Source: Myxococcales bacterium
GTDB taxonomy: Bacteria > Myxococcota_A > Polyangia > Polyangiales > Houyiibacteriaceae
Direction: 5' to 3'
Assembly: GCA_029863605.1 (NCBI GenBank)
Contig: JAOTVB010000014.1
Coordinates: forward strand, 51,417 to 115,416
Length of the DNA: 64,000 nucleotides
The position numbers and the translations under genes are program-made. Every line of letters starts with the position of its first letter. The first letter of the stretch is position 1. Below are positions 21,238-29,491 of the stretch, one piece after another. The notes beneath the pieces were generated by a model. The model saw nothing but the letters and a program-made list of their open reading frames with translations, did no database searches and had not been told where the DNA came from.

Positions 21238-21525
21238 CTATTCGATGATTCCGAGGATGTCGTCTTCGCGGAGGATCAGGTGGTCATCGCCGTCGATTTT
21301 GACCTCCGTGCCGCCGTACTTGCCGAACAGGACGAGGTCGCCCTTCTTTACGGCAAGTGCCCGAACCTCTCCGCTATCGAGGATGCGCCCGGTACCCACC
21401 GCGACCACCTTGGCCTCGATCGGCTTTTCCTTGGCGGTATCCGGAATGATGATCCCGCCTTTGGTTATTTCTTCTTCCTTCAGTCGCTTGACCAGGATGC
21501 GGTCATGCAATGGACGAATGGCCAT
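21238..21525 (-). CDS. groS: Co-chaperonin GroES (10 kDa)
   Basis: A 95-aa lid subunit for GroEL. The N-terminus [17 protein letters not shown], the mobile-loop [20 protein letters not shown] with GIIIP that contacts GroEL, and the C-terminal [19 protein letters not shown] are all conserved, and the length is standard. ATG at 21525 follows a strong GGAGGG site. It is first in the groES-groEL operon, controlled by the CIRCE operator immediately upstream. Confidence 0.99.
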   Translation of the reverse strand: MAIRPLHDRILVKRLKEEEITKGGIIIPDTAKEKPIEAKVVAVGTGRILDSGEVRALAVKKGDLVLFGKYGGTEVKIDGDDHLILREDDILGIIE

Positions 21526-21567
21526 TTATCCCTCCGTTTTCAGGCAGTTGCGCTACCCGGTAGCCTT

Positions 21568-21630
21568 TTAGCACTCGATGGTTAGGAGTGCTGATTGGCC
21601 CGAAGGTAATGCCGATGGCGAGCGAGTCAA
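21568..21630 (-). promoter_or_regulatory. CIRCE operator and putative promoter of groESL
   Basis: TTAGCACTC (21568-21576), a 9-base spacer and GAGTGCTGA (21586-21594) match the HrcA-binding CIRCE element TTAGCACTC-N9-GAGTGCTAA with one changed base in the right arm. On the minus strand a TTGACT (21630-21625) and TACCTT (21608-21603) pair with a 16-base spacer could be the -35/-10, placing the start just before CIRCE. This predicts heat-inducible release from HrcA. No hrcA gene lies in the window. Confidence 0.88.
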
Positions 21631-21707
21631 GCGATGTTGGTGGGTTTTCAAGCCCACGCCGCCGACGCTTTGCCCAGCTCGGGGACCCCTGCTAGCCTCC
21701 GGCCCTC

Positions 21708-21950
21708 ATGGCACGCGTTACCGTCGAAGATTGCTTGGAACATCAGGAAAACCGGTTCGCGCTGGTCGTGCTGGCTGCGCGGCGCACCCGCCAGCTCATC
21801 AAGGGAGCGCCCGCTCTGGTGTCGAGCAAAAACCGACCCGTCGTGACGGCGCTGCGCGAAATTGCCGACCAAAAGGTGTATTTCGCACGCCCCGTGAGGT
21901 CTGCCGTCGAAGAGCACATCGTCGAGACCAAAGCGAACGACGCTGGCTAG
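21708..21950 (+). CDS. rpoZ: RNA polymerase omega subunit
   Basis: An 80-aa RpoZ. The conserved N-terminus [17 protein letters not shown] and the helix [15 protein letters not shown] match the family; [10 protein letters not shown] also corresponds to the usual ALREIAEG motif. It stabilises the beta' subunit of RNA polymerase. There is no clear Shine-Dalgarno. TTGCCC (21670-21675) and TAGCCT (21693-21698), spaced by 17, could place transcription at or near the ATG, making it leaderless, but this is weak. It is divergent from groES; no gmk or spoT is adjacent. Confidence 0.95.
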   Translation: MARVTVEDCLEHQENRFALVVLAARRTRQLIKGAPALVSSKNRPVVTALREIADQKVYFARPVRSAVEEHIVETKANDAG

Positions 21951-21999
21951 CCCCATCTTTGCGGGACGAACAGCCCGAAGCTAGCCTGAGGCTGCGGCG

Positions 22000-23622
22000 A
22001 TGGCTCGGATCAGCATCATGGGGCCGAGTGGGCGGCAAGTGCGTCAGCTCTTCCGGCACAACTCACTAGGGCGGCACCCGCGGAACACGCATCAGGTGTT
22101 GGACCGCGTCGTGTCGAAGGAGCACTGCCACATCGAGCTGGTCGACGACGGCTACGTCCTAAAGGATCTGGGCTCGCTGAACGGCACCTTCGTCAACGGA
22201 GAGCGGGTTCACGAACACCCTCTGAAGCCTGGGGATGAAATCACGATCGGGTCGACCCGAATCGTCTTCGAGCCCCCGGACCGAGTCGGCCGACTCACTT
22301 TCGATGGTTTGCTGAGCGAGGACGCGCGGGAGGCGACCAATCGGTTCAAGATCGGGGATACCGGCACCGGGCCGTTGATCCAGGCCAAGCTCACGGTCCT
22401 CGCCGAGAAGACGTTCTTCGCCGAAGAGCTCATTCACGACGAAGCATCGCTTCGCCGCGACTACGAGAAGTTGCGAGCGAGCTACGAGGTCACGCAAGCG
22501 ATCGAGGTCGGCACGAGCATCTCCGCCCTTTGCGACAAGATTCTCGAAGTCGCTTTTCGGTTGGTTCCAGCGGACCGGGGAGTGATCCTCCTGCACAATG
22601 ATCAGGGTCACTTGGAACCAGTCGCGGTGCGGACAGGGGAGGACGTAGACCCCACCCAAGAGGTGATCGTCTCGAAGACCGTCCTCGACACCGCGGTCAG
22701 CGAAAAAGAGGCGGTTTTGTCCCACGATGCGTCTGCTGACGCCCGCTTCGAGAGTGCGCAGTCGGTGATCATGCAGGGGATTCGTTCCACGATGTGCGTG
22801 CCGTTGCTTCACAACGAGAGCGTGCTCGGCGTCATCATGCTGGATTCGAAGCTGGCTGCGCACGCATTCACGGAGCGCGACCTGGCGCTGTTCGAGACGG
22901 TTGCAAGCCAAGCTGCCGTCGCCGTCCAAAACACGCTCTTCGCGAAAAAGCTCGAGCACGAAGCGATCACCCGCGAGCGTTTTCGTCGCCTGCTTTCGCC
23001 CGCCATCGCTGAGCAGGTGCTCTCCGGTCAGGTCGAGGTCAGAAAGGGCGGCGAGCTCCGAGAGACCACGGTCCTCTTCGCCGACATCCGTGGGTTCACC
23101 AGAATCAGCGAATCATCGGAACCGCAAACCGTCGTCGCGGCTCTCAATGAATACTTCGAGCGGATGGTGGAAATCGTCTTCCGCTACGAGGGCACGCTCG
23201 ACAAGTTCATCGGTGACGAGATGATGGTGCTGTTCGGCGCGCCGGTGGCCCACCAGGATGATCCCGTTCGGGCCGTGAACACGGCGATCGAAATGCAAGA
23301 AGCCATGGCAGGGTTGAACGAACAACACGTGGCACACGGGCTCCCACCGTTTCAAATCGGAATCGGTATCAATACCGGGGAGGTCGTCGCTGGCTACGTC
23401 GGCAGCAGCCAAGCGATGGAGTACACCGTGATCGGCGACCCGGTAAACATCGGCTCACGACTCTGCTCGATCGCCAAGCCCTCGCAGATCCTCATCAGCG
23501 AAGGGACGCTCGAAAAGGTCGGCGGCCAATTCGAGGTCAATGAGCTTCCGGAGGCGCTGCTGAAGGGCAAAGTCCAACCGATCCGTGCGTTCGAAGTCCT
23601 CGGGCGCCGCAAAGGCGACTAG
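22000..23622 (+). CDS. FHA-GAF-adenylate cyclase (class III)
   Basis: A 540-aa soluble signalling cyclase. An FHA domain occupies ~20-90 (SLGRHPRNT, VSKEHC, SLNGTFVNG) and would bind phosphothreonine. A GAF domain spans ~165-310. The class III cyclase domain (~350-510) has metal-binding Asp361 in FADIRGF and Asp406 in KFIGDEMM, the Lys402 purine contact, and YTVIGDPVNIGSRL with the transition-state Asn/Arg. The Lys and Asp pattern fits an adenylate rather than guanylate cyclase. Start: ATG at 22000; upstream 49 bases separate it from rpoZ on the same strand. Likely cues are Ser/Thr kinase signalling and a small-molecule GAF ligand. Confidence 0.9.
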   Translation: MARISIMGPSGRQVRQLFRHNSLGRHPRNTHQVLDRVVSKEHCHIELVDDGYVLKDLGSLNGTFVNGERVHEHPLKPGDEITIGSTRIVFEPPDRVGRLTFDGLLSEDAREATNRFKIGDTGTGPLIQAKLTVLAEKTFFAEELIHDEASLRRDYEKLRASYEVTQAIEVGTSISALCDKILEVAFRLVPADRGVILLHNDQGHLEPVAVRTGEDVDPTQEVIVSKTVLDTAVSEKEAVLSHDASADARFESAQSVIMQGIRSTMCVPLLHNESVLGVIMLDSKLAAHAFTERDLALFETVASQAAVAVQNTLFAKKLEHEAITRERFRRLLSPAIAEQVLSGQVEVRKGGELRETTVLFADIRGFTRISESSEPQTVVAALNEYFERMVEIVFRYEGTLDKFIGDEMMVLFGAPVAHQDDPVRAVNTAIEMQEAMAGLNEQHVAHGLPPFQIGIGINTGEVVAGYVGSSQAMEYTVIGDPVNIGSRLCSIAKPSQILISEGTLEKVGGQFEVNELPEALLKGKVQPIRAFEVLGRRKGD

Positions 23623-23674
23623 TCCGGCCGCCTGCGGCTTGCCCGGCCAGGAAGGTATGCGAAACCATGGCGCG

Positions 23675-24631
23675 ATGGCTCATCTCGAGTTCGAGGCTCC
23701 GTTGGTGGAGCTCGAGGAACGGATCGCCGCGCTACAAGCGCTGACTGAGCAAGGCGCCCCTGAGGCCGATGCGATCGACACCGAAATCCAAGGCCTCAAA
23801 GCCCAAGCCGAAGAGCTGCAGCGCGAGCTCTATGAAGAGCTCGATGTCTGGAAGAAGGTGCAGCTGAGTCGCCATCCGGACCGCCCGTATCTGCTCGACT
23901 ATGCGCCGCTTCTCTTCGAGGACTTCGTGGAGCTCCACGGGGACCGACTCTACGGGGACGATCCTGCGATCGTTTCTGGGTTTGGGCGGTTTCAAGGCGA
24001 AATTGTTGCGGTCATTGGCCATCAAAAGGGCCGGACGGCGAAAGACAAGGGCCATCGCAACTTCGGGATGGCGCACCCCGAGGGCTACCGAAAGGCCATC
24101 CGTGTCATGAAGCTCGCCGAACGCGCGGGGAGGGCCGTCCTGACGTTCGTCGACACGCCAGGGGCCTATCCCGGCCTCGGTGCCGAGGAGCGGGGCCAAG
24201 CCGAAGCGATCGGACACGCGATATCGACCATGACCGAGCTGCGGGTGCCGGTGGTTTGCACGATTCTCGGGGAAGGGGGCTCGGGCGGAGCGCTCGCGAT
24301 CGGAGTTGCGAATCGGGTGCTGATGTTCGAGTACGCCACCTACAGCGTGATCACGCCCGAAGGGTGTGCCTCGATCCTCTGGCGTGACGGCACTCAAAGC
24401 GCCGAAGCGGCCGAGCAACTCAAGCTCCTCGCACGCGATGCGAAAGGGTTCGGTGTGGTCGACGAGGTCGTACCCGAGCCGCCACTCGGGGCCCATCGAC
24501 GGCCGGAAGTCGCTGCGGCATCGCTTCGGGGGAGTCTGAAGCACCATCTCGACGCGCTTCGAGCACTATCTCCCGAGGCCCTGATCGAGCAACGATACGA
24601 GCGATTTCGCGCACTTGGCGCCTGGCGCTAG
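23675..24631 (+). CDS. accA: Acetyl-CoA carboxylase carboxyltransferase subunit alpha
   Basis: A 318-aa subunit that, with AccD, transfers carboxyl from biotin to acetyl-CoA to make malonyl-CoA for fatty acids. The family N-terminus is LEFEAPLVELEERIAAL, followed by RPYLLDYAPLLFEDFVELHG, FGMAHPEGYRKAIRVM and the oxyanion/CoA motifs DTPGAYPGLGAEERGQ and GEGGSGGALAIG. The frame extends upstream to 23585, but the ATG at 23675 fits homologues; AGGAAGG at 23649-23655 sits rather far from it (another in-frame ATG is at 23657). accD and accBC are not adjacent. Confidence 0.97.
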   Translation: MAHLEFEAPLVELEERIAALQALTEQGAPEADAIDTEIQGLKAQAEELQRELYEELDVWKKVQLSRHPDRPYLLDYAPLLFEDFVELHGDRLYGDDPAIVSGFGRFQGEIVAVIGHQKGRTAKDKGHRNFGMAHPEGYRKAIRVMKLAERAGRAVLTFVDTPGAYPGLGAEERGQAEAIGHAISTMTELRVPVVCTILGEGGSGGALAIGVANRVLMFEYATYSVITPEGCASILWRDGTQSAEAAEQLKLLARDAKGFGVVDEVVPEPPLGAHRRPEVAAASLRGSLKHHLDALRALSPEALIEQRYERFRALGAWR

Positions 24632-24677
24632 CCAACGGGTTTTTTGACGCCAGTCCACCGCGTTCCCTACGATTTGG

Positions 24678-25493
24678 ATGCGGGGTTATGCCGTGAAGAG
24701 GCTCGTCACAGTGGTCGGATGGTCGACGCTGATCGGGTGCAGCTCGGTGGGGGTGCATTCGAGGGCTACGGATGCGTCCAGCGCAGCCTCCGCAGAGGCC
24801 GAGGTCACCGCGCTTCGTGCCCAGCTCGAGGAGCAGTCCGACGAGCTGCGGACCCTTCGCGGACAGTTGGCGTTGGCGCGTGCCGAGGTACAAGAGCTCC
24901 GGGGTGAAGCCCGCCAAGGCGACGACGGAGACCCCCGCGAAAGCCCCGGCACGAAGAAGGCGCAGAAGCTCCCATGGCTCGAGAAGCCAGTCACCGTGCG
25001 CACCGAAGACGGCGAGCGCGAGGTGCTCGAGCTCCTCGGCGAAGAGCGTCTGTCGACGACGACTGACATTCCCGATCTGCCGGCCTTCATCGAAGAGGAG
25101 ACTCTTGGCGCTACGACGTTGACCGACTCGGGGGTCGAGGACTACCGACGCGGGCTGAGCCTGGTCCGCGAACGCGAGTTCGACGAGGCGCTCATCGCCC
25201 TCACCGCGTTTCTCGATGTCTATCCTGACCATCCTTACGCGGACAACGCCCTTTTTTGGCGCGGCGAGGTCTACTTCCTGCGCCGCGAGTACGGGCGCGC
25301 TTTGAAGGAATTCCAGGCCGTCGAGAAGCAATACCCCTGGGGTAACAAGCTTCCCGACGCGCTCTATCGCATCGGTCAGATCCATCTGAAGCGTGGGGAT
25401 AAGGCTCGCGCTCGGGCTTACTTCGACAAGGTTAGGGACCAGTTCCCGGATACCGCGGCGGCGCGTTTGGCGTTGCGGGAGGACGCATCATGA
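24678..25493 (+). CDS. CpoB/YbgF-like TPR lipoprotein
   Basis: A 271-aa envelope protein with a lipobox (TLIGC). After the lipidated Cys come a Ser/Ala linker and an N-terminal coiled coil (VTALRAQLEEQSDELRTLRG), a low-complexity linker, and a C-terminal TPR domain (about 145-265, motifs YRRGLSLVREREFDEALIAL and ALFWRGEVYFLRREYGRALK). The coiled-coil plus TPR layout is that of YbgF/CpoB, which links Tol-Pal to peptidoglycan synthesis, although tolA, tolB and pal are not here. The start ATG 24678 is used; GTG 24693 would begin directly at the basic n-region. It overlaps the LysM gene by ATGA. Confidence 0.82.
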   Translation: MRGYAVKRLVTVVGWSTLIGCSSVGVHSRATDASSAASAEAEVTALRAQLEEQSDELRTLRGQLALARAEVQELRGEARQGDDGDPRESPGTKKAQKLPWLEKPVTVRTEDGEREVLELLGEERLSTTTDIPDLPAFIEEETLGATTLTDSGVEDYRRGLSLVREREFDEALIALTAFLDVYPDHPYADNALFWRGEVYFLRREYGRALKEFQAVEKQYPWGNKLPDALYRIGQIHLKRGDKARARAYFDKVRDQFPDTAAARLALREDAS

Positions 25494-26587
25494 AGACGGT
25501 TGGATGGATCATGGCGGTCGTGTTGATCACGCACACGGCACTTGCACAAGACGTCGTGATGACCCCGGAAGACCGGGAGGCCGAGGCGAAAATGGGGGTG
25601 GGACCCGAGGACGCACAAGAAAAAGTGTCCGTCCCGGCCAATACTCCGGAGATCTACACGGTGCGCGAAGGCGATACGCTTTGGGACATCACTGAGCAGT
25701 TCTACGGCGACCCATACCGGTGGCCACAGGTCTGGTCGTACAACCCAGACATCACGAACCCGCATTGGATCTACCCCGGCGCGAAGGTCCGATTGCGTCC
25801 GACCGGCGGCATCATCGAAACCGCCCCTCGCGGCTTCTCGTTCGCTCAGTCGCGACTGAAGGGCGACAGTCCGGTGTACATGTCCGAGTACGGCTTTCTC
25901 GACTCCGATGCGCTCCAAGAGGCCGGCTACATCATCGCCGCCAACGAAGAGCACATGATGATGGCGGACACCGACCAGGTCTACGTGCGTCTGAAAGAAG
26001 GCGCGACCCCGAGGATCGGCGGGATCTATACCGTGTACCGCAAGATGGAAGAATACGAACGGGCCGAAGGCGAGAAGGGCACCCTGGTTCGCATCACGGG
26101 CGAGCTCATGCTCACGGACTATGACGAAAAGCGCCAGGTGGGACGCGCGACCGTCGTCAACACGCTCGACGGAATCGAACGAGGGTTCAAGTTCGCACCG
26201 CTCCAGCGTAAGTTTTACTGGGTGGGTTTTGTTCCGGCAGATCAATCGCTCCGCGCGAGGGTCGTGGCGAGCCTCTACCCGCGCAAGCTGCCCTCCACCG
26301 ACCAGATCGTCTTCGTCGACGTGGGCGTCGAGAACGGCGTCAAGCTCGGCAATCGATTCTACATCGTGCGGCAGGGCGACGAATGGCGCCGAAGCGCTGA
26401 GGGCAAGATCGGCCGCGAGATCGAGACCACCGTGCCGCTGCCCGACCCGCCTGAGCACTACCCGTGGGAGGTCGTGGCCATTGGGAGGGCTGTCAACGTG
26501 CAACCCACCACGACCGCGATCCTCCTCGAGCGCGCCACGCGGGCAGTTCGCATGGGTGATTTCGCAGAGCTACGCGAAGGGGAATAG
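25490..26587 (+). CDS. LysM-domain exported protein
   Basis: A 365-aa secreted protein. Signal peptide WIMAVVLITHTALAQ cleaves near residue 20, then an acidic linker and one LysM domain (about 54-105: YTVREGDTLWDITEQFYGDP and WPQVWSYNPDITNPHWIYPG), which binds peptidoglycan glycan chains. The remaining ~260 residues are unannotated, beta-rich, with two similar halves of the type Y-V-R-L-K-E-G and F-V-D-V-G-V-E-N-G, typical of LysM proteins of myxobacteria. Coupled to the YbgF-like gene upstream by a 4-base overlap, implying a joint role at the peptidoglycan. Confidence 0.87.
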   Translation: MKTVGWIMAVVLITHTALAQDVVMTPEDREAEAKMGVGPEDAQEKVSVPANTPEIYTVREGDTLWDITEQFYGDPYRWPQVWSYNPDITNPHWIYPGAKVRLRPTGGIIETAPRGFSFAQSRLKGDSPVYMSEYGFLDSDALQEAGYIIAANEEHMMMADTDQVYVRLKEGATPRIGGIYTVYRKMEEYERAEGEKGTLVRITGELMLTDYDEKRQVGRATVVNTLDGIERGFKFAPLQRKFYWVGFVPADQSLRARVVASLYPRKLPSTDQIVFVDVGVENGVKLGNRFYIVRQGDEWRRSAEGKIGREIETTVPLPDPPEHYPWEVVAIGRAVNVQPTTTAILLERATRAVRMGDFAELREGE

Positions 26588-26642
26588 CGTCGCCGTCTAA
26601 GCCGTTGCGTCTTTGCCCCTGTTCGGGGGACAATCGACGACG

Positions 26643-28457
26643 ATGGCATCCGATGGCGACCGAGACAGCCAGGAAGCCTTGCGGCTACAAAGCGTCGTAG
26701 ACCGCGAGAGGGCCAAGCTGCGGGCGCTCCAGGACATCAGTGCCGCATTGGGCTCGACGCTCGACCTCGGAGAGCTCCTAGAGATGATCTTGGACCGAAT
26801 TTCAGAGGTGATGGAGGCCGATCGCTCGGCTCTCTACCTCCTCGACGAGGACACCAACGAGCTCTGGTCGAAGGTGATCCAGGGCGAAGACGTGGTCGAG
26901 ATTCGCCTCAAGCCGGGGGAGGGCCTGGCGGGCGCAGTAGCCAAAACCGGCAAACCTCTCAACATCAAGGACGCCTACCAAGACGTCAGATTCGACGCCG
27001 AGTGGGATCGGCGGACAGGGTATCGTACGCGCTCCACCCTCTGCGTACCGATGAAGAATCAGCACGGGCGGACGATCGGTGTCGTGCAGGTGCTCAACAA
27101 GCAACACGGGCACTTCACGGTCGCCGACGAGGCTCTGCTTGCAGCGCTCGCCAGCCACGCAGCGGTATCGATCGAGAACTCCAAGTTGTTCCTCTCGGTC
27201 GTCGGGAAGAACATCGAGCTCCTCGACACGAAAGAGCAACTCGAAAAGAAGATTCGCGAGCTCGACGTCTTGTTCGAGATCACCCAAGTGGCAGCAAGCG
27301 CGATGGAGCTCGATGACCTCTTGGCCGGGGTGCTCGCTCGAACGATGCGCGCCACCGATGCCGAGGCGGCCTCGATCCTGCTCGCGGACCAGGACACCGG
27401 AGACCTCACGTTTCGAGCAGCGGTCGGAGGTGAGCCGGACCGCGTCAAACGGATGAAAATCAAAGCCGGACAGGGCATCTCCGGCTGGGTCGCCGAGCAT
27501 GGGCGCCCTCAGATCGTGAACGAGGTCGAGAGCGACGCGCGGCACTCCACGCGCATCTCGGACGAAGTTGGATATCACCCGAAGTCGGTCTTGTGTGTGC
27601 CGCTCCGATGGGATGACGGACGGGGCGCCCTACAGCTGTTGAACAAGGCCGGCGGCCGGGCACCTTTCATCGACGACGACCTCAAGATGGCCACTGTGAT
27701 TGCGGGTCATCTCTCGACGGCCATCTCGCAAGCCCAGTCACGCGCGCAACGCACCCGCCAGGAACGCTTGAGCACGCTCGGGCGATTTCTGTCGAGCATG
27801 CTCCATGACCTAAAGACGCCGCTGACGGTCATCTCCGGTTACACGGGTCTTCTGGTGCAGGAAAATGACGAGGAGAAGCGACGGGAGCTCGCTGCTTCGG
27901 TCAAGCGCCAGGTTCAATTGCTGACGACGATGATGGGGGAGACTCTTGCCTTTGCCAAAGGCGAGCGCCGAATTCTGATCCGCCGCGTGTACCTTCACAA
28001 ATTCTTCGAGGAGCTCGCCGACCAGTTGAAAATCGAGCTGGCGCAGCGAGACATCCGCCTAGAGCTCGTTCTGCGAGACCGCGGCGCGGCCCACTTCGAC
28101 GAAGAAAAGATGCAGCGCGTCTTCCACAATCTCGCGCGGAACGCCGCGGAAGCCATCGGCGAGGAGGGTGGCGTCTGCCGACTCGAAGTCGACCGCTCGG
28201 ACGACGGCAACCTCGTTCTCACGTTCTCCGACGACGGACCCGGTGTCTCGGAACAGATCCATGGGCGTCTCTTCGAGTCGTTCACCACCTATGGCAAGCA
28301 GGGCGGGACCGGTCTCGGCCTCGCCATCGTCCAAAGCATCGTCGAAGATCACGGCGGCAGCGTCTCGGTGGACAGCAAGCCGGGCCACACGTCGTTCGTG
28401 ATCGTGCTGCCGCAGCCCCAGCCGAAGAACACGTCCCGCCCCGCCGCCGCCGAGTAA
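26643..28457 (+). CDS. Soluble GAF-GAF sensor histidine kinase
   Basis: A 604-aa cytosolic histidine kinase without membrane helices. GAF 1 spans ~25-180 and GAF 2 ~205-360. HisKA has the phospho-acceptor His388 in SSMLHDLKTPLTVISG. The ATPase domain has N-box FHNLARNAAEAIG, G1 FSDDGPGVSEQ, F-box FESFTTYGKQGG and G2 GTGLGLAIVQSIVEDHGG. No response regulator is adjacent, so it is an orphan kinase; GAF ligands are unknown. The frame also opens at TTG 26613, but ATG 26643 with GGGGGA upstream is preferred. Confidence 0.92.
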   Translation: MASDGDRDSQEALRLQSVVDRERAKLRALQDISAALGSTLDLGELLEMILDRISEVMEADRSALYLLDEDTNELWSKVIQGEDVVEIRLKPGEGLAGAVAKTGKPLNIKDAYQDVRFDAEWDRRTGYRTRSTLCVPMKNQHGRTIGVVQVLNKQHGHFTVADEALLAALASHAAVSIENSKLFLSVVGKNIELLDTKEQLEKKIRELDVLFEITQVAASAMELDDLLAGVLARTMRATDAEAASILLADQDTGDLTFRAAVGGEPDRVKRMKIKAGQGISGWVAEHGRPQIVNEVESDARHSTRISDEVGYHPKSVLCVPLRWDDGRGALQLLNKAGGRAPFIDDDLKMATVIAGHLSTAISQAQSRAQRTRQERLSTLGRFLSSMLHDLKTPLTVISGYTGLLVQENDEEKRRELAASVKRQVQLLTTMMGETLAFAKGERRILIRRVYLHKFFEELADQLKIELAQRDIRLELVLRDRGAAHFDEEKMQRVFHNLARNAAEAIGEEGGVCRLEVDRSDDGNLVLTFSDDGPGVSEQIHGRLFESFTTYGKQGGTGLGLAIVQSIVEDHGGSVSVDSKPGHTSFVIVLPQPQPKNTSRPAAAE

Positions 28458-28505
28458 AAAAGGCGAAGCCCCGTAGGCGATGTCGGCCTGGAGGGGCTGT
28501 TTCTC
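28456..28505. terminator. Bidirectional terminator between the histidine kinase and DUF4404
   Basis: AGCCCC (28467-28472) pairs with GGGGCT (28493-28498), with an inner AGGC/GCCT stem, and is followed by GTTTCTCT on the plus strand and by a T6 run (28461-28456) on the minus strand. It sits between the convergent histidine kinase and DUF4404 genes. Confidence 0.75.
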
Positions 28506-28771
28506 TAAATTCCTAGATTGGCGAGGCTCTCGGAAACGTTGCGCAGAATCTCGGCGAACTTCGGATGGGAGCCCTCCAAATCTTCGATCAGGGCGTAGAT
28601 CCGCCGTCCCAAGGCGCCTTCGGTGCTCGGTGGCTCGCTTATGGACAGCGCCTTGCGAATGTCTTCCATCGCCTCCAGGAGGGCTTCGCGGTCCTGTTCG
28701 CCGAGCTCTTCGGTCGACTCGAGCTGTTGGTGAAGCGTGTCGAGCGCCTCTTGCAAGCGTTTTCGGGGCAT
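28505..28771 (-). CDS. DUF4404 family small protein
   Basis: An 88-aa cytosolic, wholly helical, acidic protein. The pattern KRLQEALDTLHQQLESTEEL followed by a second helix, then ALIEDLEGSHPKFAEILRNV and a final S-L-A-N-L-G-I is characteristic of DUF4404. The function of the family is unknown. ATG at 28771. It converges on the histidine kinase; its promoter must lie in the short region upstream, shared with the divergent TetR gene. Confidence 0.82.
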   Translation of the reverse strand: MPRKRLQEALDTLHQQLESTEELGEQDREALLEAMEDIRKALSISEPPSTEGALGRRIYALIEDLEGSHPKFAEILRNVSESLANLGI

Positions 28772-28833
28772 CCCTTCGATCCTGCCGCGCTCCTTGGCTC
28801 AAAGGAAGCGGAAAGTTGGCCGTACGATTTCGC

Positions 28834-28868
28834 TTGAGTCCTTTAGTTTTGGACTATATGGTTCAAAA
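28834..28868 (+). promoter_or_regulatory. Promoter with TetR-type operator overlapping the TetR start
   Basis: TTTTGGAC (28847-28854), six bases and GTTCAAAA (28861-28868) form an inverted repeat with one mismatch, ending one base before ATG 28870. A TTGAGT (28834-28839) and TATGGT (28857-28862) pair with a 17-base spacer would start transcription at or just before the ATG, suggesting a leaderless, autorepressed transcript. Inferred from symmetry and spacing. Confidence 0.65.
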
Positions 28869-28869
28869 C

Positions 28870-29451
28870 ATGGCTCGGCCGCGCGAGTTCGACGAGGGGG
28901 AGGTCATCGCGAAGGCCATGGAAGCCTTTTGGTCGCATGGCTACGCGGGCGCCTCGGTCGATGAGTTGGCCGAAGCGACCGGGCTGAATCGGTCGAGCCT
29001 CTACAATGCGTTTGGCGGCAAGCTCGAGCTTTTTTGCGCCGCCCTCGATCGGTATCGTGCGGGGCCGGCAAACGAAGTCATCGAGCCGCTCCTCAGCGAG
29101 CGCGGCGCGACGGCACTTCGTCGATTCTTGGCGCGCCTCATGAAGTTCGTGGAATCGCCGGCAGCATGCCGAGGTTGTTTGATCGTCAATACCGCGATGG
29201 AACCTGAGCTTGGACCGCAAGTCCGGCAGCGCGTCCGCGGGCACTTCGAGCTGCTTCACCGATGCATCGAACGGAGCTACGGTGAAGCGATATGCGACGG
29301 TGAAGTCCGCCCTAAGGAAAACCCCGACGCCGTCGCGCAGTGGCTCGTCGCCTTCGTGCGTGGTGTCCTGGTGAGCGCCGCAAGCCACGTCGATGTCGAC
29401 GAGGTGAAAAACAGCATTCGAATGACGCGCCGGCAACTCGGCCTGGCGTAG
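28870..29451 (+). CDS. TetR/AcrR-family transcriptional regulator
   Basis: A 193-aa repressor. The N-terminal HTH reads ARPREFDEGEVIAKAMEAF, then WSHGYAGASVDELAEATGLN and RSSLYNAFGGKLELF, a textbook TetR domain. The C-terminal ligand domain is less conserved, with Cys residues at CRGCLIVNTA. The frame opens far upstream (28480) through the terminator region, but ATG 28858 and ATG 28870 are the plausible starts; 28870 is preferred because the operator ends just before it. It probably controls itself and the AhpD-like gene 40 bases downstream. Confidence 0.9.
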   Translation: MARPREFDEGEVIAKAMEAFWSHGYAGASVDELAEATGLNRSSLYNAFGGKLELFCAALDRYRAGPANEVIEPLLSERGATALRRFLARLMKFVESPAACRGCLIVNTAMEPELGPQVRQRVRGHFELLHRCIERSYGEAICDGEVRPKENPDAVAQWLVAFVRGVLVSAASHVDVDEVKNSIRMTRRQLGLA

Positions 29452-29491
29452 TCCTTACCGAGCCCTTCGTACGATAACCCGGAGAAAGATC

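Noticed and set aside
28480..28869. Upstream extension of the TetR frame
   Set aside because: It runs through a terminator and DUF4404; its composition is Arg/Cys-rich noise.
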